A program made the position numbers and the translations under genes. This document shows positions 1-6,134 of a DNA stretch of 7,450 nt, piece by piece. Source of the DNA: an uncultured Acidimicrobiaceae bacterium. GTDB taxonomy: Bacteria; Actinomycetota; Acidimicrobiia; Acidimicrobiales; UBA8592. Position 1 is the first letter of the stretch; every line of letters begins with the position of its first letter. Below the pieces are notes generated by a model. The model was not told where the DNA came from, searched no databases, and saw only the letters and a program-made list of their open reading frames with translations. The stretch lies in NCBI GenBank assembly GCA_913031515.1, contig CAJWET010000073.1, positions 1-7,450 of the forward strand. Direction: 5' to 3'.

Positions 1-429
1 TTTGATTGCGTTTTTGCTCGCGGGTTGCTTCATCATCTTCCAAACCCGAAAAAAGGAGCAGCTGAAATCGCTAGAATTCTTAGGCCGGGAAGTACAGCAG
101 TGTTCGTAGACCCTTACCGGAATTTCGTCTCCGCTGTTCCAAGGCTAATCAGTCGAAGAACTTCCCACTTTGACGCTGATCACAAGAACTTTTCTCTACG
201 TGAAATCAAGAAAATCTTCGCGGGATCGTTAGAAATCGAAACGGTGAAATTCTGGGGTTATGTCGCATACCCTTTGCTTGGTTTCCCCGATGTCTTAAAT
301 TTCAACTGGTTGCCACTGCGAAAGTTATATCGACCCCTCGTACACTTCGATAACGCGGTCTCAAAAATCCCTCTAATCAATCGTCTTAGTTGGGGAATAA
401 CTGTAAAGGTCGTCAAAAGTGAGAGATAA
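1..429 (+). CDS. SAM-dependent methyltransferase, class I (Methyltransf_11-like), 5' partial
   Basis: The reading frame is open from base 1 and stops at TAA 427-429, so the start and the N-terminal SAM-binding glycine loop lie outside the window; 142 residues are visible. The visible part begins FDCVFARGLLHHLPNP, which matches the region after motif II in type 11 methyltransferases, where a hydrophobic strand is followed by a (L)HH(L) turn. Next comes EIARILRPGSTAVFVDPYR, the helix and strand in which these enzymes typically carry 'lrvLkPGG'. The tail (about residues 60-142) is aromatic and basic and probably forms a substrate cap. The gene lies 53 nt upstream of an amidotransferase and a flippase, so a role in methylating a sugar or lipid carrier in surface glycan synthesis is likely by context. 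The substrate is unknown. The family call is fairly sure, the pathway assignment is inference. Confidence 0.8.
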   Translation, partial: FDCVFARGLLHHLPNPKKGAAEIARILRPGSTAVFVDPYRNFVSAVPRLISRRTSHFDADHKNFSLREIKKIFAGSLEIETVKFWGYVAYPLLGFPDVLNFNWLPLRKLYRPLVHFDNAVSKIPLINRLSWGITVKVVKSER

Positions 430-465
430 CAAGACTTCCCATATACCTACCGGCACACTGGAACC

Positions 466-470
466 GGAGG
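466..470 (+). promoter_or_regulatory. Ribosome binding site of the amidotransferase fusion gene
   Basis: GGAGG lies 12 nt before ATG 483. The spacing is long but usable. The start is fixed independently, because the protein must begin Met-Cys-Gly to expose the catalytic N-terminal cysteine. Confidence 0.5.
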
Positions 471-482
471 TCGAATTTTAAC

Positions 483-2405
483 ATGTGTGGGTTATTGGGT
501 GTTGTTAGTATCAAGGGTAGTTGCCTTACAAACGAAGATATTAAAGTCCTCGTTGGAGTTGGTAAAAAAGCTCAACGGAGGGGAGTAGACGCCAGCGGCT
601 TGGTGCTGATGGAAGCTGATAACAACATTCAAATAGTTAAAGCAAACCACGGTTTCGGGACAATGATACGAACGAGCCAAGGGAGGAATCTGCTTCGGCG
701 GGCTCGTGACGGGCGTGCCTGTGGGCTATTCGGCCATAGTCGACTAGAAACGCATGGCTATTCCGGCGCTTCAAACAACAATCAGCCGGTCATTATAGGA
801 AACTGGGGAGTTGTTCATAATGGAGTCATAACTAATGCGCCTACATTGCGCTCGGAAATCGCCATAGATGACCTCGGCATCGAAACAGATACTGTGGCGA
901 TTGCTCTTCTTCTTCAAGAATGGGATCAGAACGGGAGAAAGGGCAGCGTCGATCAAGTCTTCGAAAGATTACAAGGAGAATATAGTATCGTCGCTGCCTC
1001 AGCTTCCGGGGAAATCCTATGCCGAACGAATGTCGGGAATCTATATAGCGCAGAAGCCGAAACAGGAAGCGTTCTGTTGGCTAGTGAACCTCGACAGTTC
1101 CCTAACCAGCTAGAGAAAACTTGTAAGCAGATTTCCCTAAACAAAACTGTCACCTTACGAGGTCATAGCGAAAGAAGCGGGAGTATCTCTGTCATCGATG
1201 TGAGTCGGGAAGAGGCAGGGATGGAAGGGGCGCAAGGCTTACATTTGAAAGAAGATCAGCTAGATTTGGGCTTCTCGAAAAGTATGACAAGCATAGCTGA
1301 GGTTGCGCAGGAGAAAGCTCAGGATCTAAAGCGTTGCACAAGGTGCGTGCTTCCCGAGACTTTTCCAGAGATCTCTTTTGATGGTAATGGGATTTGCTCC
1401 GTATGTAACGACTTTAAGCTTCCTAAGTATTCGGGTATAGATAAGTTTGCTTCTGACTTAGAACAAAACCTTTCCGCCAGTGGTAAGGTCCTTGTCTGTT
1501 TAAGCGGTGGACGGGATAGCTCATACATTCTTCATCTGACACATTCTCTCGGGTTCAAGCCGATTGCATATACGTATGACTGGGGGATGGTGACTACTGC
1601 AGCAAGGGAGAATATGTCACGTATGTGCGGTGACCTCGGGGTAGAACATATCGTGGTATCTCCAGATATTCGGAGGAACCGTACTCGGATCAAGCGCGCA
1701 CTTACTGCATGGTTGAAAAATCCGAAACTTGAGACTATCCCGATTCTAATGGCTGGCGACAAACCGTATTACCGGTGGGGGCGCGAAGTCGCCCGTGAAC
1801 GAGGAAACATTCCGGTGATTCTTGCTGATCATCCGATGGAAACTACAGGCTTCAAAGCAATGCTTGCAGGAGCAAATCCTTCTCTTGACCATGCTCAAGG
1901 GAGTTCGTATCGGCTTAGCCTTACCAACATGGCTCGAATGGTGTTTTCCTATGGTTCGCATGCAATCCAGTCACCAGGACTTATCCCCTCACTTGCAAAG
2001 GAAGGCTTAATCGGGTTTATTGACTATTACGTTAGGGAACATAAGAATTTTTTACGACCATTTTCCTATATCCCTTGGGAGGAAGAGGTAATCGAAAAAA
2101 CTTTGCGTTCAGAGTATGAATGGAGCTCAGGTGAGGACCGGTCAGTTACCGCTTGGAGAATGGGTGACGGCACCGCCCCCTTCTACAATCTCATGTACCT
2201 TCTAGGTCTAGGAATGACCGAACATGATACTCTCAGGTCGAACCAAATTCGCTTTGGACTGATAGAAAGACCTGAAGCTATTGAAAGAGCAGGTCAAGAT
2301 AATAGTTTTAATGTTCTTGGCCTTGCCTCATATTTCACGACAGTTGGGATTGACCTAAAGTGGGCGGGTGACCACATACAGCGATTTGCAAAAAATTACG
2401 CATGA
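483..2405 (+). CDS. Class II glutamine amidotransferase fused to N-acetyl sugar amidotransferase-like PP-loop domain (WbpG/PseA-like)
   Basis: The 640-residue protein has two parts. Residues 2 to about 240 form an Ntn-type class II glutaminase. It starts MCGLLGVV with Cys2 as the nucleophile after Met removal, followed by R87 in SRLETHG, HNG at 112-114, TDT around D136 and GEYSIV; all are GlmS/PurF-type landmarks. After a linker, residues about 283-640 resemble the WbpG/PseA N-acetyl sugar amidotransferase family. This part has a four-cysteine zinc-ribbon pattern (C285, C288, C305, C308; CTRC and CSVC) and an ATP pyrophosphatase P-loop, SGGRDSS, at 341-347. The likely reaction uses ammonia from glutamine and ATP activation to amidate a sugar, for example a uronic acid carboxyl group or an acetamido group. 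In classical WbpG systems the ammonia comes from separate HisH/HisF-like partners, so the fusion may replace them. The gene lies between a methyltransferase and a flippase, fitting glycan synthesis. An AsnB-like role is less likely because of the cysteine ribbon. The exact sugar is unknown. Confidence 0.85.
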   Translation: MCGLLGVVSIKGSCLTNEDIKVLVGVGKKAQRRGVDASGLVLMEADNNIQIVKANHGFGTMIRTSQGRNLLRRARDGRACGLFGHSRLETHGYSGASNNNQPVIIGNWGVVHNGVITNAPTLRSEIAIDDLGIETDTVAIALLLQEWDQNGRKGSVDQVFERLQGEYSIVAASASGEILCRTNVGNLYSAEAETGSVLLASEPRQFPNQLEKTCKQISLNKTVTLRGHSERSGSISVIDVSREEAGMEGAQGLHLKEDQLDLGFSKSMTSIAEVAQEKAQDLKRCTRCVLPETFPEISFDGNGICSVCNDFKLPKYSGIDKFASDLEQNLSASGKVLVCLSGGRDSSYILHLTHSLGFKPIAYTYDWGMVTTAARENMSRMCGDLGVEHIVVSPDIRRNRTRIKRALTAWLKNPKLETIPILMAGDKPYYRWGREVARERGNIPVILADHPMETTGFKAMLAGANPSLDHAQGSSYRLSLTNMARMVFSYGSHAIQSPGLIPSLAKEGLIGFIDYYVREHKNFLRPFSYIPWEEEVIEKTLRSEYEWSSGEDRSVTAWRMGDGTAPFYNLMYLLGLGMTEHDTLRSNQIRFGLIERPEAIERAGQDNSFNVLGLASYFTTVGIDLKWAGDHIQRFAKNYA

Positions 2406-2450
2406 GGTGAACCTTTCCTCAATTATTTGTATTAAGAATGCGAGGCTTTG

Positions 2451-3716
2451 GTGCCAAAGCTAACGGTTAATAGAACAGATTTTGGTTGGACATTCGCAGC
2501 ATTTGGGGCCGTTGGTCTATCCGGTTTGGTCATTAATCAGGTAATTGCCACCCAGCTGGGAGTCACTGCTTTAGGCCGATATAACATGCTGTTGGCTGTG
2601 GTAATTATTGGCGGTCAAATTGGGGTGATGGGAATCCATAGTTCCGTACTTTTTCACACGCCTAAAGCCCGATCGGAAGGAAGATCTACTTCTGAAGTCG
2701 TTTGCAGCGGGGTTTTAGCAACGATATTTACTTCTGCAATTGCGACCTCATTGATTTATGTTGGCGGAGAGATCATTCTTCGCTCAATCGGTAATCTCTA
2801 CTACCTAGATGGTCTTAGAGCGATCACCGTTGGGCTATTTCTCTTCCCTATAAACAAAACGTTACTGGCCCATATTAACGGCCTCCAAAGAATTCCGACT
2901 TTCTCTATCCTGTTCTCAGGCCGGTTTATTCTTCTAGCGGCTACGGTGGCTGTGGTTACCTACAACGTCGATAATGACCAGGTTCTTCCTTGGACGATAA
3001 CGATTGCTGAAGGAGCCATCTTCGTTGGGTTGGTCTTCGCTAATCGATCGGAGCTCATGGGGTTGGATCAATGGCGCAATATGCGTGGAATGTTCAACCG
3101 TCACTTCCGATATGGGTTGAGAGGGTTTTTGGGAACTACGTTGCTGGATCTGAACACCCGATTAGATATCATTTTGCTTGGTTTGATCTCGGGTACTAGA
3201 TCCGTAGGTATTTACAGTATCGCTAGTTTGTTTGCCGAAGGCCTGTATCAGGCGGCTGTTGTTCCCCGCTACAATTTTGATCCTGTTGTGACAAGCTTAT
3301 ATGTCCAAAACAAACTCGGGGAGTTACAAGAGACCATTGGCAAGGCGAAGCGCCAAATCTATCTTGTGGCGGTCCCTGTAGTAGTCCTGTGTAATGTGAT
3401 GTATCCCCTCATTGTTGAATTTTTGTTTTCAAAGGAGCTGGCAGATGAGAGTTGGCCGGTTTTCTTGATTCTTAGTCTCGGTGTGGGTATTAGCGCGGGG
3501 TATTTACCATTTACGAATATTTTGCAGCAGTCGGGCTTCCCCGGGCGTCAGTCAATGCTGCTTGTGGCTATGACTCTCACGAATCTTTCTCTCAACGTAG
3601 TACTGATACCGTTCTTTGACGTCAAGGGAGCTGCCATAGCAACAGCGATTAGTTGGGTTTCTGTTGTCTTTTACTTGCGCAGATTGTCGAATCCTATTCT
3701 GGGATTCAAAGTCTAA
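2451..3716 (+). CDS. Polysaccharide flippase, Wzx/MOP superfamily, 12 predicted helices
   Basis: This integral membrane protein of about 421 residues has twelve hydrophobic segments, by eye at roughly 10-33, 44-68, 83-111, 122-145, 152-173, 179-199, 222-248, 250-276, 297-322, 332-354, 360-382 and 389-405. Length, helix count and the arginine-rich amphipathic loops (for example RHFRYGLRGFLGTTLLDLNTR) fit the Wzx-type branch of the MOP exporters, which flip undecaprenyl-linked oligosaccharides across the inner membrane. Start choice: GAGG at 2442-2445 is 5 nt before GTG 2451 but only 2 nt before an in-frame TTG at 2448, so GTG is preferred; the difference is one residue. It follows the amidotransferase by 45 nt and probably shares its transcript. 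It is the last gene of the glycan block: the next gene faces the opposite way. A teichuronic or exopolysaccharide transporter of the same superfamily cannot be excluded. Confidence 0.85.
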   Translation: MPKLTVNRTDFGWTFAAFGAVGLSGLVINQVIATQLGVTALGRYNMLLAVVIIGGQIGVMGIHSSVLFHTPKARSEGRSTSEVVCSGVLATIFTSAIATSLIYVGGEIILRSIGNLYYLDGLRAITVGLFLFPINKTLLAHINGLQRIPTFSILFSGRFILLAATVAVVTYNVDNDQVLPWTITIAEGAIFVGLVFANRSELMGLDQWRNMRGMFNRHFRYGLRGFLGTTLLDLNTRLDIILLGLISGTRSVGIYSIASLFAEGLYQAAVVPRYNFDPVVTSLYVQNKLGELQETIGKAKRQIYLVAVPVVVLCNVMYPLIVEFLFSKELADESWPVFLILSLGVGISAGYLPFTNILQQSGFPGRQSMLLVAMTLTNLSLNVVLIPFFDVKGAAIATAISWVSVVFYLRRLSNPILGFKV

Positions 3717-3775
3717 TATTTTCTGGATCCAACGACGAGTAGCTGCTTAGGTAGTGGTGGGCATGTCGTGGGTAT

Positions 3776-5251
3776 CTATGATGACGTTGGTTGGTATGAA
3801 CCTGTAGGTATACGCGTGGGGAGGTGGAAACCTTGATTGTTCAATAGGTCATAGGCGAGCTCATCGACTTCTTCCAGCTCGTTCTTCGTGCAGATATGCC
3901 ATTCATCTCGACTGTTATCGCACTTGTTTGTAATTGATTGATCCAGGGCGCCGATGTTCGCCATCAGGATCCAATAAAAGTACTCATGGATCTGGCAGTA
4001 GTAGTCGCATGTGTAGTCGTAGTACCTGTACCAAGAACCCTCTGGGTAGGTGGAGGGGATATTTTGGAAGTTTCCTCCCCGTGCTACATCCATAGCCTCA
4101 CCGAGGCGGCTGCTAGAAGAATCACCAAAGTATTCCCGATGGGCTTCGTACCAGCCAACTGAGACAACATGCCAAACTTCCTCAAGGTTCGTATCCCAGG
4201 TTCCAGCAGCTTCAATGCCGCCCAGTGCCCATTCGTCCTCGTCGATGTACATGCTTGCAGCCATACCTATGTCGTCAACGCAAGGCCTTCCTTGTATGCG
4301 TTCCCAAAGTGAGTCCCGGTCTGACTCTGTCCAAACCGGAACAATAAAATTCTCCTCTGTGAGGACACGGAGTACTTCAGGGTCATCGGGAGCTCCATCC
4401 TCGTCATTGTCAACGTATTGGGCAAGAACATTTGCTGTGTGTAAGACAAGTTCACTGGGAGCTTCAGGCACTCCGGCCACATACATGCCGAAAACATTCA
4501 CGAACTTGTCAAAACCTTCATTCAAACATTCGTTTGATGGATGCTCTGACAGCACATCGAGATTGGGCGAAATGACCTCCCCAAGTTCAAAGTTGGGGAG
4601 GTCATTTTCAAAACAGTATTGTTCGGCTTCTTCAAGGTATGGATCAAGTTCTGGGCTTTGCGTAGCAACCATTTCTTCAATTTCCGCGTAGCTGTTGCCA
4701 GATAGATCTTCAATCAGGTCTACTGCGCATTCAACAACTTCATAGTCTTCTTCAAGTCCCAGTTCTAAAATAAAAGCAATAAGGTCGCGCCGATCCGGAT
4801 CCACATCCAATTCTGCTTCTTCCATTGCTCTTTGATCGTCAGAATCAGAAGATTTTGGGAAGACCCACTGTTCGAAACAAGGTAGGGCTTTATCTATGAA
4901 CTGGTCCCAGTCATAGTCCGGATTGTCGTTGAATATATTTTCCGGAGGGAAAGAACCACCATCATTCCAGTCTCCTTTCGTTTTGTAATTGGATTGATAG
5001 TGGTTGATTGCCCAATCCCACGTGGTCAGTCCGTCGTTCACGAGCACTTCCATAAGGCATGCTTCTTGAAGTAAAAACGGCGCCTCTGCAGCGCTGGGAT
5101 CGATAAACACCTCACCCATGGCTTCTACCAATTCCTCGAAGCGCCCAGTGTTCGATCCAGTGTTGGCATCCTCGCTGTCAGAACTGCCACAAGCCACCAA
5201 TCCCACAACCAGACCGAATATCATCACCAAACTGCAAAGCCTACGACCCAT
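3776..5251 (-). CDS. Acidic secreted lipoprotein of unknown function with DxDxDG-type loop
   Basis: The 491-residue protein starts MGRRLCSLVM and has a hydrophobic core ending in the lipobox LVAC with Cys21, so it is a type II signal peptide lipoprotein, exported and membrane anchored. A Ser/Asp/Asn-rich linker (22-37) follows. Residues about 38-220 are acidic and probably helical, with cysteines at 65, 125, 175 and 213. Residues about 239-487 look like a separate compact domain with C242, a calcium-loop-like DNDEDGAPDD at 281-290, EEVWH at 357-361 with a further His at 371, IHEYFYW at 421-427, and a closing FHLPTRIPTGSY. I recall similar C-terminal modules in other environmental bacteria but can name no family. 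Ten cysteines after the lipidated one suggest disulfides outside the cytoplasm. It faces the flippase tail to tail, 59 nt apart, and is divergent from the 5502 operon. No strong Shine-Dalgarno precedes ATG 5251. Enzymatic function is not claimed. Confidence 0.85.
   Translation of the reverse strand: MGRRLCSLVMIFGLVVGLVACGSSDSEDANTGSNTGRFEELVEAMGEVFIDPSAAEAPFLLQEACLMEVLVNDGLTTWDWAINHYQSNYKTKGDWNDGGSFPPENIFNDNPDYDWDQFIDKALPCFEQWVFPKSSDSDDQRAMEEAELDVDPDRRDLIAFILELGLEEDYEVVECAVDLIEDLSGNSYAEIEEMVATQSPELDPYLEEAEQYCFENDLPNFELGEVISPNLDVLSEHPSNECLNEGFDKFVNVFGMYVAGVPEAPSELVLHTANVLAQYVDNDEDGAPDDPEVLRVLTEENFIVPVWTESDRDSLWERIQGRPCVDDIGMAASMYIDEDEWALGGIEAAGTWDTNLEEVWHVVSVGWYEAHREYFGDSSSSRLGEAMDVARGGNFQNIPSTYPEGSWYRYYDYTCDYYCQIHEYFYWILMANIGALDQSITNKCDNSRDEWHICTKNELEEVDELAYDLLNNQGFHLPTRIPTGSYQPTSS
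4570..4607. repeat. Perfect 15-bp inverted repeat inside the lipoprotein gene
   Basis: The left arm AAATGACCTCCCCAA (4570-4584) and right arm TTGGGGAGGTCATTT (4593-4607) are exact reverse complements separated by 8 nt (GTTCAAAG). On the minus coding strand the repeat encodes roughly residues 215-228 (NDLPNFELGEVI), which is the junction between the helical N-terminal part and the C-terminal domain. It could be a transcript hairpin, a small inserted palindromic element, or codon-level chance. The frame is kept open. Confidence 0.9.
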
Positions 5252-5257
5252 GCCCCG

Positions 5258-5263
5258 ATTGTA
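5258..5263 (-). promoter_or_regulatory. Candidate -10 box of the lipoprotein gene, possibly leaderless
   Basis: The minus strand reads TATACAATCGGGGC directly before ATG 5251. TACAAT (5263 to 5258) matches five of six -10 positions and ends 6 nt before the start codon, so transcription would begin at or next to the A of ATG. No good -35 is seen 16-19 nt upstream and there is no clear ribosome binding site, which agrees with a leaderless mRNA. This is inference from spacing only. Confidence 0.35.
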
Positions 5264-5336
5264 TATCCAAGTTTTTGAACCAGTGTTGTATCGGTTGTTT
5301 CCATGTTGGGATATTTATGGGAATTGGCGGCAAGTG

Positions 5337-5370
5337 AAAACCCCCGACCAAAGTGGTATGGCGGGGGCTT
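5337..5370 (-). terminator. Intrinsic terminator-like hairpin read on the minus strand
   Basis: CCCCCG (5341-5346) pairs with CGGGGG (5362-5367), and the inner ACCA (5347-5350) pairs with TGGT (5354-5357) across a 3-nt loop, with an ATGG bulge on one side. On the minus strand the stem can be extended by an A-A-G/T-T-T edge and runs into TTTT (5340-5337), the form of a rho-independent terminator. In the plus direction no T run follows. It sits about 86 nt upstream of the lipoprotein start and no gene ends just before it in the minus direction, so it may end a small RNA or act as a leader attenuator. Confidence 0.5.
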
Positions 5371-5382
5371 CCGGTTACGGTA

Positions 5383-5431
5383 CACAAAATTTGAAGCTGC
5401 GTGCCGCAGCTTCTCAGTCTACGGTTTTGTG
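5383..5431. other. Nested stem-loop in the divergent intergenic region
   Basis: GAAGCTGCG (5393-5401) and CGCAGCTTC (5405-5413) form a perfect 9-bp stem with a 3-nt TGC loop. Outside it, CACAAAA (5383-5389) can pair with TTTTGTG (5425-5431), giving a second stem across an asymmetric internal loop. Read on the minus strand, this two-stem unit lies just before the terminator-like hairpin, as a small RNA or attenuator would. It matches no riboswitch or RNA family that I recognise. It could also act as DNA, as a binding site for a dimeric protein. Confidence 0.55.
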
Positions 5432-5488
5432 GCGAGAATGGTTCAAAAGGGATACAAGAACCTAAAGCCTCCATGTATCTGATTTGGT

Positions 5489-5493
5489 GAGGG
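5489..5493 (+). promoter_or_regulatory. Ribosome binding site supporting the ATG 5502 start
   Basis: GAGGG lies 8 nt before ATG 5502, favouring this start over upstream in-frame TTG 5484 and GTG 5487, which would overlap or precede the site. A second purine run (AAGGGGA, 5528-5534) 9 nt before in-frame ATG 5544 keeps a shorter product possible. Confidence 0.45.
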
Positions 5494-5501
5494 TAGGTAT
5501 T

Positions 5502-6122
5502 ATGAGTAGCAGAACAGATGATGGGCGAAGGGGAAAGATCCAAATGGGGAAACAGAGAAAGAAAACAGACTACACAGATGTCAGCGATGTGGGAATAAGT
5601 GAAGAGAAACGTGAACGTCTGTACGCTGCGCAGACTGAATGTTGTGTCAATTGGACAAATCGCCATGGTTGGCCAGTAGGAGTTTTACATAGGTTCGTAT
5701 GGCATGAAGAGAAGTTCTGGGTTACATGCATGGGGCAACGGAAAAGGGTTCCAGCATTGACTGCTAGACCAGAAAGTTCAGTTGTTGTTTCTAGTGAAGG
5801 GACCTGGTTAGGGGGAGACATCACCACAACAGCGAAGACGTTGGCAGTGGTCCATGAGGACGATGACGATGTCAAAGCATGGTTCTACCCTATGTTGGCA
5901 TCTCGTCTCCGCGCGGGGGACCCAGAAGGACAAGCAGAATTTACTCGCCGAAACGATACGCCAGGAAGAGTGATTATTGAACTTATTCCCCAACAGTGGA
6001 TCACCTACGATGGTCCGCTTCTTGAATCTGACCTTCGGGGTATTCCTTACAACCCTCGTCTAGCAAAGCATTCGCGTAATGTAACCAGTCCGCCTGAGGG
6101 GTGGGAAATGGAATATCTATAG
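5502..6122 (+). CDS. Pyridoxamine 5'-phosphate oxidase-like FMN-binding split-barrel protein
   Basis: The 206-residue protein has a basic, hydrophilic N-terminus (1-30). A split-barrel pattern follows: strands VNWTNRHGWPVGVLHRFVWHEEKFWV run as CCVNWTN (47-53), GWPVGVLHRFVWHEEKFWV (56-74), then GQRKRVPALTARPESSVVV (78-96), where the family usually carries basic residues binding the flavin phosphate, and RVIIELIPQQWITYDG (156-171). These features fit PNPOx-like proteins that bind FMN, or in actinobacteria F420 or heme. A true PNPOx role in vitamin B6 synthesis is unlikely, because no C-terminal PNPOx dimerisation region is seen. It is the first gene of a three-gene operon, 12 nt before the SnoaL-like gene, so it may reduce or oxidise the same small molecule. 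The start is uncertain: ATG 5544 would give a 192-residue form. Cofactor and substrate are unknown. Confidence 0.75.
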   Translation: MSSRTDDGRRGKIQMGKQRKKTDYTDVSDVGISEEKRERLYAAQTECCVNWTNRHGWPVGVLHRFVWHEEKFWVTCMGQRKRVPALTARPESSVVVSSEGTWLGGDITTTAKTLAVVHEDDDDVKAWFYPMLASRLRAGDPEGQAEFTRRNDTPGRVIIELIPQQWITYDGPLLESDLRGIPYNPRLAKHSRNVTSPPEGWEMEYL

Positions 6123-6134
6123 GGAAGGTAACCA

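Larger units (their letters stand above)
5252..5501. other. Divergent intergenic region, 250 bp, structured
   Basis: This gap separates the minus-strand lipoprotein from the plus-strand flavoprotein operon. It holds the -10-like box next to the lipoprotein start, a terminator-like hairpin, a nested stem-loop, and an outward-facing repeated motif: TGGTTCAAAA followed by ATACAA, once on each strand. No convincing coding sequence is seen: the minus-strand open frame across it has cysteine- and proline-rich content with no recognisable domain. Both promoters presumably lie here, but no textbook -35/-10 pair is clear for the plus-strand operon. Confidence 0.6.

Noticed and set aside
453..470. CCGG...CCGG palindromic pair before the amidotransferase gene
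   Set aside because: It is only four bases per arm, and the right copy simply overlaps the ribosome binding site.
2403..2421. TGAGG...CCTCA stem just after the amidotransferase stop, followed by AT-rich bases
   Set aside because: Only 5 bp with a 9-nt loop and no real T run; a terminator here would also split the likely operon with the flippase.
4050..4691. Long plus-strand open frame (213 codons) antisense to the lipoprotein
   Set aside because: It is Ser/Thr-rich with no domain, lies wholly inside the well-supported lipoprotein gene and has no ribosome binding site.
5341..5367. C-rich hairpin as a 6C-type actinobacterial RNA
   Set aside because: The cytosines pair in the stem with guanines, whereas the 6C motif carries its cytosines in loops, and only five occur in a row.
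5439..5449. GGTTCAAAAGG as a tRNA T-loop
   Set aside because: No matching acceptor, D or anticodon arms are found around it on either strand.
5427..5456. TTGTGG and GATACA as a -35/-10 pair for the flavoprotein operon
   Set aside because: Each hexamer matches the consensus at only three of six positions, which is not enough to call a promoter.
5241..5666. Minus-strand open frame (141 codons) across the divergent intergenic region
   Set aside because: It overlaps both the lipoprotein start and the flavoprotein gene, its translation lacks any recognisable pattern, and the region is better explained as structured non-coding sequence.
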